A stretch of 64,000 nucleotides of DNA. Source: Haloprofundus marisrubri (GTDB lineage Archaea > Halobacteriota > Halobacteria > Halobacteriales > Haloferacaceae). Positions 43,700-53,003 of the stretch are shown here, in pieces. Below the pieces are notes generated by a model. It was given only the letters and a program-made list of their open reading frames with translations, was not told the DNA's origin and did no database searches. Location of the stretch: the NCBI RefSeq assembly GCF_001469955.1, contig NZ_LOPU01000029.1, positions 372,001 through 436,000 of the forward strand, read 5' to 3'. How positions within the stretch are numbered: the first letter of the stretch is position 1; each line of letters begins with the position of its first letter. A program made the translations under genes and the position numbers.

Positions 43700-43927
43700 G
43701 ACCGGCCGAATCGACCGACTGGCGACGCCAGAAGCCGAGATGGCGGCGGCGGACCGACTTGTTTTCGGCAGCACCCAGTAGTAAGTGACGTACCGCTGTA
43801 GGCGACCGTTTACGCTCCCGTAGGCCGCTCATAGTGATACTCGATGCCGTGTTACCGATAGGTGGTAGTCGAACGACCGCGTGGCGGCAAATCACCGCAA
43901 TGTCGGTCGTCTCACGCCACTTCGACC

Positions 43928-44050
43928 ATGAAACAGACGCAAGAAAACTACAAGGCGATATACTGCTCCGACGGCTGGCTGGAGATACGCGAAGAGCAGA
44001 ACGTCGAGGGGTGGATATCCACCGACTCGCCGGTTCCCGTCACGACGTAG
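43928..44050 (+). CDS. 40-aa conserved small protein
   Basis: Starts MKQTQENYKAIYCSDGWLEI. Compact and acidic with a W-x-x-S end (GWISTDSPVPVTT). It resembles small haloarchaeal DUF7331-type proteins; I could not confirm that. Role unknown. Confidence 0.45.
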   Translation: MKQTQENYKAIYCSDGWLEIREEQNVEGWISTDSPVPVTT

Positions 44051-44155
44051 GCGTTCCACCCGCTCGCCTCCGCCTCCCGATGGGGCGACAGCGTTGCTGC
44101 AATCGTTTCGACTTCCAGCCGTGTTTTGTCTCCCGAACAGCCGCCAGTCGTCCGC

Positions 44156-44830
44156 TCAGTCGAACCCGCGGAGGATACCCGCGCCGTCGGTGCCACCCAC
44201 GTCGTCGAGCGTCGCTCGCTCGGGGTGCGGCATCAACACTGCGACGGAGGCACGCTCGCCCAAGATTCCGGCGACGTTGCCTGTCGACCCGTTGGGGTTC
44301 GCCGCGTCGGTGACGTTGCCGTCGGCGTCGCAGTAACGAAACAGTACCTTCTCTCCTGCTTCGAGCGCTTCGTAGCGCTCGCCCGAAATCTCGAAGCGAC
44401 CCTCACCGTGGGCGATGGGCACTTCGATGACTTCGCCGTCGTCGTAGGCGGCGGTCCACGGCGTGTCGGCGTTTTCGACTCGGAGAAACACGTTTTCACA
44501 CTGGAAGCGCGCGCTCTCGTTCGTCGTGAACGCGCCGTCTGTGAGTCCCGACTCACAGCCGACCTGTGCGCCGTTGCAGACGCCGAGAACGGGAACGCCG
44601 CGCTCGGCAGCCTCGTAGACGTCACTCATAATCGGAGACTGGGCGGCCATCGCGCCCGCACGGAGGTAGTCGCCGTAGGAGAACCCGCCGGGGAGCATCA
44701 CGCCGGTCGTGTCTTCGGGGAGGCCGTCTTCGTGCCAGACGCGTTCGGCGTCGATTCCGAGGTGCGAGAGCGCGGAGACGGCGTCGCGGTCACAGTTCGA
44801 CCCGCCGAACTGCACTACGCTGACGGTCAT
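44156..44830 (-). CDS. purQ: Phosphoribosylformylglycinamidine synthase subunit PurQ
   Basis: 224 aa glutaminase subunit that supplies ammonia to PurL in step 4 of purine synthesis. The glutamine amidotransferase nucleophile sits in LGVCNGAQVG (Cys near 85), and the His/Glu pair is in LMPHPERATL. The start ATG 44830 overlaps purS by 4 nt. purL itself is not in the window. Confidence 0.93.
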   Translation of the reverse strand: MTVSVVQFGGSNCDRDAVSALSHLGIDAERVWHEDGLPEDTTGVMLPGGFSYGDYLRAGAMAAQSPIMSDVYEAAERGVPVLGVCNGAQVGCESGLTDGAFTTNESARFQCENVFLRVENADTPWTAAYDDGEVIEVPIAHGEGRFEISGERYEALEAGEKVLFRYCDADGNVTDAANPNGSTGNVAGILGERASVAVLMPHPERATLDDVGGTDGAGILRGFD

Positions 44831-45081
44831 TCTGCTTCCTCGACCACCACGTCGTAGTCGTGAATCGTCGGATTCGCCAACAGGCGCTGGGCCATCTCGT
44901 CGGCGCGTTCTTCGGCGTCCGCCGCGGAGTCGGCGTCGACGTCCACCTCGAAGTGGTCCGCCGAGCGCAGCCCTTGCAGTTCGAATCCGAGGCGTTCGAG
45001 TGCTCGTTTCGTCGTCTCCGCCTCGGGGTCCAACACGCCACGCTTGAGTCGGACGGTCACCGTCGCGGTGTACGCGGTCAT
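44827..45081 (-). CDS. purS: Phosphoribosylformylglycinamidine synthase subunit PurS
   Basis: 84 aa small subunit of the PurLQS complex. Start MTAYTATVTVRLKRGVLDPE is family typical. Coupled to purQ by an ATGA overlap. TATA box at 45104-45112 gives leaderless spacing. Confidence 0.93.
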   Translation of the reverse strand: MTAYTATVTVRLKRGVLDPEAETTKRALERLGFELQGLRSADHFEVDVDADSAADAEERADEMAQRLLANPTIHDYDVVVEEAE

Positions 45082-45103
45082 CGTCGAACTCTGCGCGGTC
45101 GTG

Positions 45104-45148
45104 GGTAAAATGGCTTTTGGATGCTCGTTGATACACACGTTTGTGTAT
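45104..45148 (-). promoter_or_regulatory. purSQ promoter with palindromic element
   Basis: The TATA box ATTTTACCC (45104-45112) is 27 nt ahead of purS. About 20-40 bp upstream lies a perfect inverted repeat, ATACACA-CGTT-TGTGTAT (45131-45148). Its position just upstream of the TATA box is that of an activator or repressor site. Confidence 0.45.
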
Positions 45149-45394
45149 ACTGGTGGCGTCGAAACGGGTGGTGTCTCCGAGCGTTGCAGAACGCGTCTCC
45201 ATTCGTCCGCTGGTAGTCGCTCACTATCGTTCGCGCGGAAATCTTCGCTTTCGACGGATTCGGGAGAGATGGCCTCTCTAGCGACGTGGTAACGGATTCA
45301 CTCTCGCCCGGGTTGTTGCCACGAACGGAAGACGTATCCTCAGTTATGCTCCACATTACCACGTGTTCACTCCCGGTTCCTTGGTGATGAGAGT
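45149..45394. other. Rest of the purS-purU divergent region
   Basis: About 245 nt with no coding frame of typical composition. It must hold the purU promoter, but no strong TATA box is obvious to me. Confidence 0.3.
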
Positions 45395-46384
45395 ATGACC
45401 CGTGAGCTGACCGAAATTACTGTCATCGGCGAGGACAAGACGGGCCTCGTCGCGCGTATCACTTCGCTTCTCTTCGACCGCAGCATCAACATCGAGGATA
45501 TCGACCAGGCCGTCCGCGAGGGAATCTTCCGGATGACACTGCACGCCGACACGACTGAGATGGTGTGTACCCCCGAGACGCTCCGGGAGGCGCTCGACGA
45601 CCTCGCGTCCGAACTCGGCGTCGAGATTCGCGTTCGATTCCCAACCGACCGCGAGACGAAACGACTCGCCGTGCTCGTGACGAAGGAGAGCCACTGTCTT
45701 GAGGCACTGTTCGAGGCGTGGGCCAACGACGAACTCGACGCCGAAATCGGCGTCGTCATCGGGAACCACGACGACCTCGAACCGCTGGCGGACCACTACA
45801 ACGTCCCCTTCCACGACATCGGCGACAAGAAGGGCGGAGCCGACGAAACCCAGTTACTGGAACTACTCGACGAGTACGACGTCGACGTCATCGTTCTCGC
45901 GCGCTACATGCGCATCCTCTCGCCGAACGTCGTCTTCCGCTACGAGGACCGCATCATCAACATCCACCCGAGTTTGCTCCCCTCGTTCCCCGGAGCGGCC
46001 GCCTACCGACAGGCGAAAGAAGGCGGCGTCAGAATCGCGGGCGTTACCGCTCACTACGTGACGACGGACCTCGACCAAGGACCTGTCATCACCCAACGCG
46101 CCTTCGACGTCCCCGACGACGCCTCCGTCGACGACATCAAAGAGCGCGGCCAACCGCTCGAAGCCGATGCGCTGCTCGAAGCGGTCAAACTCCACCTCGA
46201 CGGGGCACTGACGGTCCACCGCGGCCGGACGAGTCTCCGCGACAGCGAGGATATCGACTACCAACTCGGTCTCACGAAGGAAGCACAAGCGGCGAACCCG
46301 GACCGTCCCGTCGACGGAAAACTCCCGCAGTCCCTGCAGAAACCCGTCGAATCGGCTGAGCCGTCAGACCCGAGCGACGACTGA
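45395..46384 (+). CDS. purU: Formyltetrahydrofolate deformylase PurU
   Basis: 329 aa. The N-terminal ACT domain (about 1-75: LTEITVIGEDKTGLVARITS) precedes a formyl-transferase-fold domain with INIHPSLLPSFPGAAAYRQA and the catalytic region THYVTTDLDQGP. It releases formate from 10-formyl-THF, supplying formate or balancing folates for purine synthesis. It has an extra C-terminal acidic tail of about 45 residues compared with the bacterial enzyme. Confidence 0.9.
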   Translation: MTRELTEITVIGEDKTGLVARITSLLFDRSINIEDIDQAVREGIFRMTLHADTTEMVCTPETLREALDDLASELGVEIRVRFPTDRETKRLAVLVTKESHCLEALFEAWANDELDAEIGVVIGNHDDLEPLADHYNVPFHDIGDKKGGADETQLLELLDEYDVDVIVLARYMRILSPNVVFRYEDRIINIHPSLLPSFPGAAAYRQAKEGGVRIAGVTAHYVTTDLDQGPVITQRAFDVPDDASVDDIKERGQPLEADALLEAVKLHLDGALTVHRGRTSLRDSEDIDYQLGLTKEAQAANPDRPVDGKLPQSLQKPVESAEPSDPSDD

Positions 46385-46408
46385 CGCCACGTTTCTTTTT
46401 GTGTCTCG

Positions 46409-47425
46409 CTACAGCGACCGAACGGTATCGACTGCTTCGTCGAGGTCGGGCGCGTCGAACCAGTCGAAGTTGGTGTACCGGTTCGTCCCGGCGGCGTACA
46501 TCTGCGACACCGTCTCGACGACGCTGTTGGGGAGCGCCGGCGGTTCTGTCTCGCAGAGCGCCCGCCAGTCGGGGTCGTCGCGTCGGTCCGCCTCGGTTTT
46601 CGCCTCGCTCACGGCGTCGACCCAGTCGGGATGCTCGCGCTTGTAGTACTGGCGGACGACCTCTTTCGACATCTCTTGGCCCTCGTAGCTGAAGCGGTTC
46701 TCGTCGAACGTGCCGACGACGTCGGCGACTTTGATAGCGCCGTCGTGATAGAGACACTCGATTTTACCGTCCTCGTGGACCAGTCCCGTGCGTTCGGCAC
46801 GGTCGGTGAGGATGTGGTTGACCGCCAGCGCCAGTTCTTCGAGACGGTCGATATCGGCCGGACCGGAGATGTCGTCGGCCTCCTTTCTCGACAGGTAGCG
46901 GTCACGCTCTTCGAACTTCGTGGAGAACTCGACGACCGGTTGGGGAAGGTCGACGACTTCGTCTGGCCACTCGTCGTAGTCGAGGCCGTACTCTGCCGGG
47001 TCCCCGCGCGAGCGAAGACTCGACCCGACAGGAACCGTATTTCGGAAGACGATTTCGAGCGGAATCAGGTAGTTGTTCCCGACGGCGTCGTAGAACCCCT
47101 CGTAGTCGTACCCCTCGTCGTAGCGGAGGTTCGGGACCTGTACGAGGTCGATAGCCATCTCGCGCGGCGTTTCGGTCGTCTCGCCGAGTTCACGTTCCTC
47201 GCCGTCTTCGACGACCCCTCGATAATGGGTCGGGATGTGGTTCACGTCGAGCAACTCGAAGTTGTACGCGCCCATCGTACAGAGACTCGCACCCTTCCCC
47301 GGAATCTCGTCGGGCATCTTCCCCCAGTCGAACACGGAGTAGTCGTCGGTGAAGACGAAACTCCCTCGTCCGAGCGAGTCTACAGTCGGTTCCTCGGCCA
47401 CGCGGAACTCCTTGACGCTCGTCAT
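46409..47425 (-). CDS. purC: Phosphoribosylaminoimidazole-succinocarboxamide synthase PurC
   Basis: 338 aa SAICAR synthase. It joins aspartate to CAIR with ATP. The motifs VFTDDYSVFDWGKMPDEIPG (21-40) and LIPLEIVFRNTVPVGSSL are typical. The protein is longer than bacterial PurC (about 240), normal for haloarchaea. A TATA box at 47449-47460 gives leaderless spacing. Confidence 0.9.
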   Translation of the reverse strand: MTSVKEFRVAEEPTVDSLGRGSFVFTDDYSVFDWGKMPDEIPGKGASLCTMGAYNFELLDVNHIPTHYRGVVEDGEERELGETTETPREMAIDLVQVPNLRYDEGYDYEGFYDAVGNNYLIPLEIVFRNTVPVGSSLRSRGDPAEYGLDYDEWPDEVVDLPQPVVEFSTKFEERDRYLSRKEADDISGPADIDRLEELALAVNHILTDRAERTGLVHEDGKIECLYHDGAIKVADVVGTFDENRFSYEGQEMSKEVVRQYYKREHPDWVDAVSEAKTEADRRDDPDWRALCETEPPALPNSVVETVSQMYAAGTNRYTNFDWFDAPDLDEAVDTVRSL

Positions 47426-47448
47426 AGCTCAACACGCGGCGGCGCACG

Positions 47449-47530
47449 GTAAGTAATTTTCACTTCTGTGTTGATTCTCGAACAGGCGTGGCTCGAAATG
47501 CGCACAATTGTGCTGTGTCTCGAATACACA
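47449..47530 (-). promoter_or_regulatory. purC promoter with two palindromes
   Basis: The TATA box AAAATTACTTACC is about 28 nt before purC. Upstream are a perfect 12-bp palindrome GCACAATTGTGC (47502-47513) and, immediately next to it, TGTGT-CTCGAAT-ACACA (47514-47530). The ACACA/TGTGT half-sites also occur in the purS element. Confidence 0.45.
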
Positions 47531-47754
47531 CACCGGCCGTATGTGAGGTCGCTTCCGCTCCGCTACCCCAGATTGCGAACAGGCGACGGTTTCGTCTCCG
47601 CGAGCGGCGCGTCGCGCACCGGCCTCGACCGACTCGCGGCGGTTCGTCAGCGCATCGGGCGGTCTGGTCGCCTCTTCACTCTAAAACACTCGGAGGGTCG
47701 TGCTACGTTCACACGACCCAAGTCTATTAGCGGCGGGACCGCGCGTCGTACAGT
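47531..47754. other. Intergenic region ahead of the ThDP enzyme gene
   Basis: No convincing gene. A CTATTAG box (47724-47730) lies 28 nt before the ATG at 47755 and suggests a leaderless transcript. Confidence 0.35.
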
Positions 47755-49446
47755 ATGGCCGACAGCTACACCGGAGCGGACCTCTTCGTCGACGCACTCG
47801 AACAGTACGGCATCACACACCTGTTCGGAAACCCCGGGACGACCGAACTGCCGGTGATGCAGGCGTTGGAAGGTAGCGACCTCGACTACGTACTCGGTCT
47901 CCACGAGGACGTCGCCGTCGGCGCGGCCGCAGGCTACGCGAGCACCCGCCGATATCACAGCCACCACGATTCGAGTATCCTGCCGGTCGGCGTCGTCAAC
48001 CTCCACGTGACGCCCGGACTCGCCCACGGCCTCGGCAACCTCTACGGTGCGAGCGTCGCGGGCGCACCGCTCGTCGTCACTGCGGGCAATCACAGCACCG
48101 ATTTCCGCCACGAGGAACCGATTTTGTCCGGCGACCTCCGCGAACTGGCCGACCAGTTCTGCAAGTGGTCCGACGAAGTGCTCGACGTGGCGGCGCTCCC
48201 GACGATGCTCCGGCGCGCGTTCCGCGTGGCGCTCACGCCGCCGACCGGCCCCGTGTTTCTGGCGCTTCCGCTCGACGTGATGATGACCGAAACCGACGCC
48301 GAACCCGAGCGATTGGGACCGATTCCCGACGCCGGACGCGGCGACCCGACCCAGTTGGACCGCACCGCCGAACTGCTCGCCGAGGCCGACAACCCGGTCC
48401 TCGTCGTCGGCGACGAAGTCGCCAGAGCGGGAACCGACGCAATCGACGCCGTTGTCGAATTCGCCGAAGCGACCGGCGCACGCGTCCACGGCGAGATTCT
48501 CTCCTGCGAAGTGAACTTCCCCGGCGACCACCCGCAGTGGGTGTCGTACGTCCCCCCGGACGAGGGTCTCGCGTCGACGCTGATGAGCACGGATACGCTG
48601 ATTTTCGCGGGTATCTCGACGCACACGACGCTGACGCGCCACGAGAACCCCCTCGTCCCCGCGGACGCGACGTGTATCCATCTCGGCCCCGACGCATGGG
48701 AACTCGGCAAGAACCACCCCGCGGACGCGACGGTGCTCGGAGACCTCGGCCACATCGCCGCGGAACTCGCCGAGCGAGTCCGAGAGGGTGTGAGCGACGG
48801 GGAACGTGAGGCCCGCCTCGAACGGGTCGAGATGATGAAGCAGATGGCCGAAGAGCGAATGCGCTCGCTCGGCGAAGGGGAGGAAACGGACGACCCGCGC
48901 GCGTCGAAAGCCGAGTTGGTCGACGCGATTCGCGCCGCCGCCCCGGACGCCTACATCGTCGACGAGGGCGTCACCTCGAAGTACGCGATGCTGACGCGGT
49001 GGCCGCTCGCACCCGAACAGTACATCTCGAACAAAGGCGGCGGTCTCGGCTACGGGCTTCCCGCGTCGGTCGGTGCCGCACTCGCCGAGAGCCAACGAGA
49101 CGACCCCCGAACCGTGCTCGGATTCGTCGGCGACGGCTCGTATCTCTACTACCCGCAGACGCTCTACACGGCCGCCCGGTACGACCTCGACCTGACCGTC
49201 GTCGTCTCCGACAACCGCAACTACCGCATTCTGAAAGACAACACGCTCGGCCTGTTCGGGGGCGACGAGGACGACTACGAGTTCGTCGGGATGGACTTCG
49301 ACCCGGCGGTCGACATTCCGAAAAACGCCGAGAGCCACGGTGCTCGGGGGCGGTTGGTCGACTCACCGGACGACATCGAAGCGGCGGTTCGCGAGGCGAT
49401 TTCGCGCGAGGGTCCGGACGTTCTCGACGTGCTCGTTCACGACTGA
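47755..49446 (+). CDS. Thiamine diphosphate-dependent enzyme (acetolactate synthase/benzoylformate decarboxylase family)
   Basis: 563 aa with the three-domain ThDP layout. The ThDP-activating glutamate is in GLHEDVAVGAAAGYAS (near residue 62-77). The cofactor motif runs from GDGSYLYYPQ to the NYRIL region (about 462-490). It lacks clear features of a FAD-bound acetolactate synthase, so a 2-oxo-acid decarboxylase or lyase is as likely. The substrate is unknown. It is convergent with the FAD oxidase gene. Confidence 0.8.
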   Translation: MADSYTGADLFVDALEQYGITHLFGNPGTTELPVMQALEGSDLDYVLGLHEDVAVGAAAGYASTRRYHSHHDSSILPVGVVNLHVTPGLAHGLGNLYGASVAGAPLVVTAGNHSTDFRHEEPILSGDLRELADQFCKWSDEVLDVAALPTMLRRAFRVALTPPTGPVFLALPLDVMMTETDAEPERLGPIPDAGRGDPTQLDRTAELLAEADNPVLVVGDEVARAGTDAIDAVVEFAEATGARVHGEILSCEVNFPGDHPQWVSYVPPDEGLASTLMSTDTLIFAGISTHTTLTRHENPLVPADATCIHLGPDAWELGKNHPADATVLGDLGHIAAELAERVREGVSDGEREARLERVEMMKQMAEERMRSLGEGEETDDPRASKAELVDAIRAAAPDAYIVDEGVTSKYAMLTRWPLAPEQYISNKGGGLGYGLPASVGAALAESQRDDPRTVLGFVGDGSYLYYPQTLYTAARYDLDLTVVVSDNRNYRILKDNTLGLFGGDEDDYEFVGMDFDPAVDIPKNAESHGARGRLVDSPDDIEAAVREAISREGPDVLDVLVHD

Positions 49447-49484
49447 AGACGAGAGAGAGCCGATAGCCACGGACTACCGACGCC

Positions 49485-50870
49485 TCACTCGTCGGGGAAA
49501 ATCTTCCCCGGATTCAACGTCCCCGTCGGGTCCAGCGTGTCCTTCACGGCTCGCATCGTCCGCACTGCCGCCTCACCGTGTTCGGCGACGAGATACTCGC
49601 GTTTGCCGAGGCCGATGCCGTGTTCGCCAGTCGCCGTCCCGCCCAGTTCGAGCGCTCGGTGGACGATGTCGCTGTACGTTCGCTCGCCGAGTTCGACCGA
49701 CTCGGGGTCGTCGGGGTCGACGAGCACCGAGTAGTGGACGTTGCCGTCGCCGGCGTGGCCGAAACACGGAATAATCAAACCCCGGTCGGCAGCGAGTTCT
49801 TTGGCATAACTGACGACCTCTCCGTAGGCGCTGATAGGGACGGTCACGTCACCCGGATGCAGCGGCCGGAGGTCGGGGTCCCACGACTGAACCGCGTACG
49901 CGAGGTCCTTTCGCGCCTGCCAGAGTTCGGCCATCTCGGTGTCGTCGGCGCTCACCTCGAATCGCTCTGCGCCGTTGCTCTCGAAGAGACTGCGGCAGAA
50001 CGCCACCTCCTCGTCGACGCCGTGGTCGGCGTGGAACTCGAAGAACACCGTCGGTGCGTCCGGAAGGTCAGTATCGGAGTACGCGTTCGCCATCCGCGTA
50101 CTCGTCTCGTCGAGCAGTTCGATAGTCGCCACGTCGACGCCCGAGGTGACCGCGTCGGCGACGGCGGCAGTGGCGTCGTCCAACGACGCGAACACCGCCC
50201 GTCCGGCGCGCTTCTGTGCGGGGATGCCCGCGAGTCGGAGCGTCACCCGTGTGACGACGGCGAGGGTTCCTTCGCTGCCGACGACGAGGTCTTTCAGATT
50301 GTAACCGCTGGAGGTTTTGGCGGCTTTGCTGCCGAGTTTTATCACTGTGCCGTCGGCGAGAACGGCCTCCAGTTCGAGCACCCAGTCGGCCACCTCGCCG
50401 TACTTTACGGTCTTCATGCCGCTGGCGTCGGTGGCGACCATGCCGCCGACCGTCGAGAACTCCCCGGAGGAGGGAAGCGGCGGGAAGAACAGTCCGTGTG
50501 AAGCGACGGCCTCGTCGACGGCAGAGCCGATGACGCCGGGTTCGACGTCGATTTGGAAATCTTCGGGTCGAACGTCGAGAACCTCGTCCATGCGGGTCAT
50601 ATCGAGACTGATTCCCGCTTCGACGGGCGTCGCGTTCCCCTCCAATCCGGTGCCGGCGGCGTACGGCGTCACCGGGACGCCGCGTTCTGTCGCGGCGGCC
50701 AATAGCTTGGAAACGTCTTCCGTAGAACCCGGCCACACGACGGCGTCGGGGCGAACCTTCTCCTCGTCGGGCGTTCCCCAGTCGCCCGCTCGGCCGTCAC
50801 GGTGGGAGTCACCGAACGAGACGTCGCCATCGAGGTCGAGTTCGCCGAGAAACGAACAGTCATATGTCAT
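49485..50870 (-). CDS. FAD-linked 2-hydroxyacid dehydrogenase (GlcD/D-lactate type)
   Basis: 461 aa from ATG 50870 (MTYDCSFLGE). The FAD domain is clear from GVPVTPYAAGTGLEGN through TVGGMVATDASG, and the C-terminal oxidase part has GHAGDGNVHYSVLV and ATGEHGIGLGKREYL. Most likely oxidises D-lactate or glycolate. It is transcribed towards the ThDP gene. Confidence 0.85.
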   Translation of the reverse strand: MTYDCSFLGELDLDGDVSFGDSHRDGRAGDWGTPDEEKVRPDAVVWPGSTEDVSKLLAAATERGVPVTPYAAGTGLEGNATPVEAGISLDMTRMDEVLDVRPEDFQIDVEPGVIGSAVDEAVASHGLFFPPLPSSGEFSTVGGMVATDASGMKTVKYGEVADWVLELEAVLADGTVIKLGSKAAKTSSGYNLKDLVVGSEGTLAVVTRVTLRLAGIPAQKRAGRAVFASLDDATAAVADAVTSGVDVATIELLDETSTRMANAYSDTDLPDAPTVFFEFHADHGVDEEVAFCRSLFESNGAERFEVSADDTEMAELWQARKDLAYAVQSWDPDLRPLHPGDVTVPISAYGEVVSYAKELAADRGLIIPCFGHAGDGNVHYSVLVDPDDPESVELGERTYSDIVHRALELGGTATGEHGIGLGKREYLVAEHGEAAVRTMRAVKDTLDPTGTLNPGKIFPDE

Positions 50871-51001
50871 ATGGTGACACGAACCAGCCACAGCATAAAA
50901 CTACGCGCTCGCCCCGACGCTTCGGTCCGAGAAGGGCGATGTTCGCTCTCGGATTGCCGATGACCACCTCACTTTTACCCGTCGCCGCGTTGCGCCGTAG
51001 T

Positions 51002-52390
51002 ATGAGTGACGCGCCAGCGCCGGACGCCGGAGTGGGTCCGACCGGGCCGAGGGCGTTCGAGTTCGAGCACGTGCCCGAGACGGACCAGTCGTTCGAGAAC
51101 GCGCTGGCGAAAGCCCGAAGCGGCGAGCGTCTCACCGTCGACGACGGCGTCGAACTGTTGACGACCGGTACCGAGAATCGAGAAATCGACCGCGAGCGTA
51201 AGGAACTCGTCTTGGAGGCTGCGAACCGCCGCCGCGCCGACGTCGTCGGCGAGGACGTGACGTTCGTCGCCAACCTGAACAACAACGTGACGACGGCGTG
51301 CAACACCGGCTGTCTGTTCTGTAACTTCAAAAACAGCTCACACGCCTTCGAGACGGAGTCCGAAATCGACCATGCGGGCTTCACCAAAACTCCCGCGGAA
51401 TCGAGAGCCGTCGTCGAAGACGCCCTCGACATGGGTATCTACGAGGTCACCTCCGTTTCGGGGCTTCATCCGGGGTTCGCACTCGACGACGAACACCACG
51501 AGATTCTCCGCGGCTACGACGACGCCGCGCGGACGGTGAACTACAAACCGCCCGAGAGGTACGAGACGGACCCCGGTACGTATCTCGAACAGATGGATGC
51601 GATGAGCGTCGGCGACGTTCATCTCCATTCGATGACGCCGGAGGAGGCGTATCACGCCCGTCGCGGTACTGACTGGTCCTACGAGTCGGTGTACAGAAAA
51701 CTCCGCGACGCCGGCCTCGACTCTGCGCCCGGCACCGCCGCCGAAATCCTCGTCGACGAGGTGCGAGACGTTATCTGTCCCGGCAAAATCGACTCACAAG
51801 GCTGGGTGGACGCGATGGAGGGCGCGATTTCCGTCGGATTGGACGTGACGGCGACTATCATGTACGGTCACGTCGAAAACGAGATGCACCGCGTCATGCA
51901 TCTCAAGGAGGTCCGTGACCTCCAGGACCGAACCGGCGGCATCACCGAGTTCGTCCCGCTCTCGTTCGTCCACCAGCAGACCCCGCTGTACGAACGCGGC
52001 GTCGTCACCGGCGGGGCGACGGACGCCGAGGACGAACTCCTGATAGCAGTGTCTCGACTGTTCCTCGACAACGTCGACAACGTCCAGTCGTCGTGGGTGA
52101 AGTACGGTAACGCGAAGGGACTCAAACTACTCAACTGCGGCGCGAACGACTTCATGGGGACGATTCTCTCCGAAGAAATCACGAAACGTGCCGGCGGCGA
52201 GTACGGCGAGTTCCGGTCGTTCGACGACTACGTCGAGATGCTGTCGGCCATCGGTCGTCCGCCGGTCGAACGTTCGACGGACTACCGGACGACGCGTCGT
52301 CTCGACCCGGACGACGGACCGCACGGCCCGATGCTCGGCCCTCGTGCCGACGGGACGCCGATGCTCGACCAGCAGGAGCAAAAACAGTGA
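51002..52390 (+). CDS. cofH: 7,8-didemethyl-8-hydroxy-5-deazariboflavin synthase subunit CofH
   Basis: 462 aa from ATG 51002. It is the radical-SAM enzyme that joins tyrosine to the ribityl uracil before CofG closes F0, the chromophore of F420. The cluster motif is CNTGCLFCNF. A CTTTTACCC box 26 nt upstream gives a leaderless transcript and supports this start over a longer frame that overlaps the oxidase gene. Confidence 0.92.
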   Translation: MSDAPAPDAGVGPTGPRAFEFEHVPETDQSFENALAKARSGERLTVDDGVELLTTGTENREIDRERKELVLEAANRRRADVVGEDVTFVANLNNNVTTACNTGCLFCNFKNSSHAFETESEIDHAGFTKTPAESRAVVEDALDMGIYEVTSVSGLHPGFALDDEHHEILRGYDDAARTVNYKPPERYETDPGTYLEQMDAMSVGDVHLHSMTPEEAYHARRGTDWSYESVYRKLRDAGLDSAPGTAAEILVDEVRDVICPGKIDSQGWVDAMEGAISVGLDVTATIMYGHVENEMHRVMHLKEVRDLQDRTGGITEFVPLSFVHQQTPLYERGVVTGGATDAEDELLIAVSRLFLDNVDNVQSSWVKYGNAKGLKLLNCGANDFMGTILSEEITKRAGGEYGEFRSFDDYVEMLSAIGRPPVERSTDYRTTRRLDPDDGPHGPMLGPRADGTPMLDQQEQKQ

Positions 52391-52403
52391 GGGTCGCTAC
52401 GCG

Positions 52404-52961
52404 ATGATGAGTCCGACCCACATCGCAGCAGGTGTCGTCATCGCCACGCCGCTCACTGTCCTCGCACCGGAACTCGCGCCGACCGTCGCACTCGCCGCGA
52501 TGGCCGGCGGTGTGTTTCCCGATTTGGACCTGTTCGCCGGCGAACACCGCAAGACGCTGCATTTCCCGGTTTACTACTGGGGTCTCGTGCTTCCGGCGGG
52601 CGTGCTCGCGGCCGCCTCCCCGTCGATGGCGACGATTGCGGCGTTCTTCTTCTTTCTCTCCGCAGCAGTCCACTCCGTCGCCGACTGGTTCTGCGGCGGC
52701 AACGAACTCCGACCGTGGGAGAATACGTCTCAGCACGCGGTGTTCGTCCACCCGCTCGGCCGGTGGCTTCCGCCGAAGCGTCTCGTCCGCTGGGACGGGT
52801 CGCCGGAGGACCTGTTGTTGACAGTGCTGCTCTCGCTTCCGGGCCTCGTTCTCTTCTCCGGGCCGGTTCGGACGCTCACCGCGGCGACGCTCGTCGTCGC
52901 TGTCGTTTACGCGGCGGTCAGAAAACGAGTCCCAGACCTCGCGCCGTGGTTAGCGGAGTGA
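52404..52961 (+). CDS. Membrane metal-dependent hydrolase-like protein (YdjM/DUF457 family)
   Basis: 185 aa from ATG 52404 (52407 is possible). It has about four helices with the pattern MSPTHIAAGVVIATPL, GGVFPDLDLF and AAVHSVADWFCGG. His and Asp residues in these segments are those of the putative metal-binding family. It lies 14 nt after cofH and may be cotranscribed, with no known link to F420. Confidence 0.75.
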   Translation: MMSPTHIAAGVVIATPLTVLAPELAPTVALAAMAGGVFPDLDLFAGEHRKTLHFPVYYWGLVLPAGVLAAASPSMATIAAFFFFLSAAVHSVADWFCGGNELRPWENTSQHAVFVHPLGRWLPPKRLVRWDGSPEDLLLTVLLSLPGLVLFSGPVRTLTAATLVVAVVYAAVRKRVPDLAPWLAE

Positions 52962-53003
52962 GCTAACAGAACGGAACGCGGAGCGAAGGAGTTACTGCGC
53001 CGC

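Noticed and set aside
47468-47857. Plus-strand ORF of 129 aa overlapping the ThDP gene start
   Set aside because: Basic composition, no motif, and most of it lies in the promoter region and in a different frame from the real gene.
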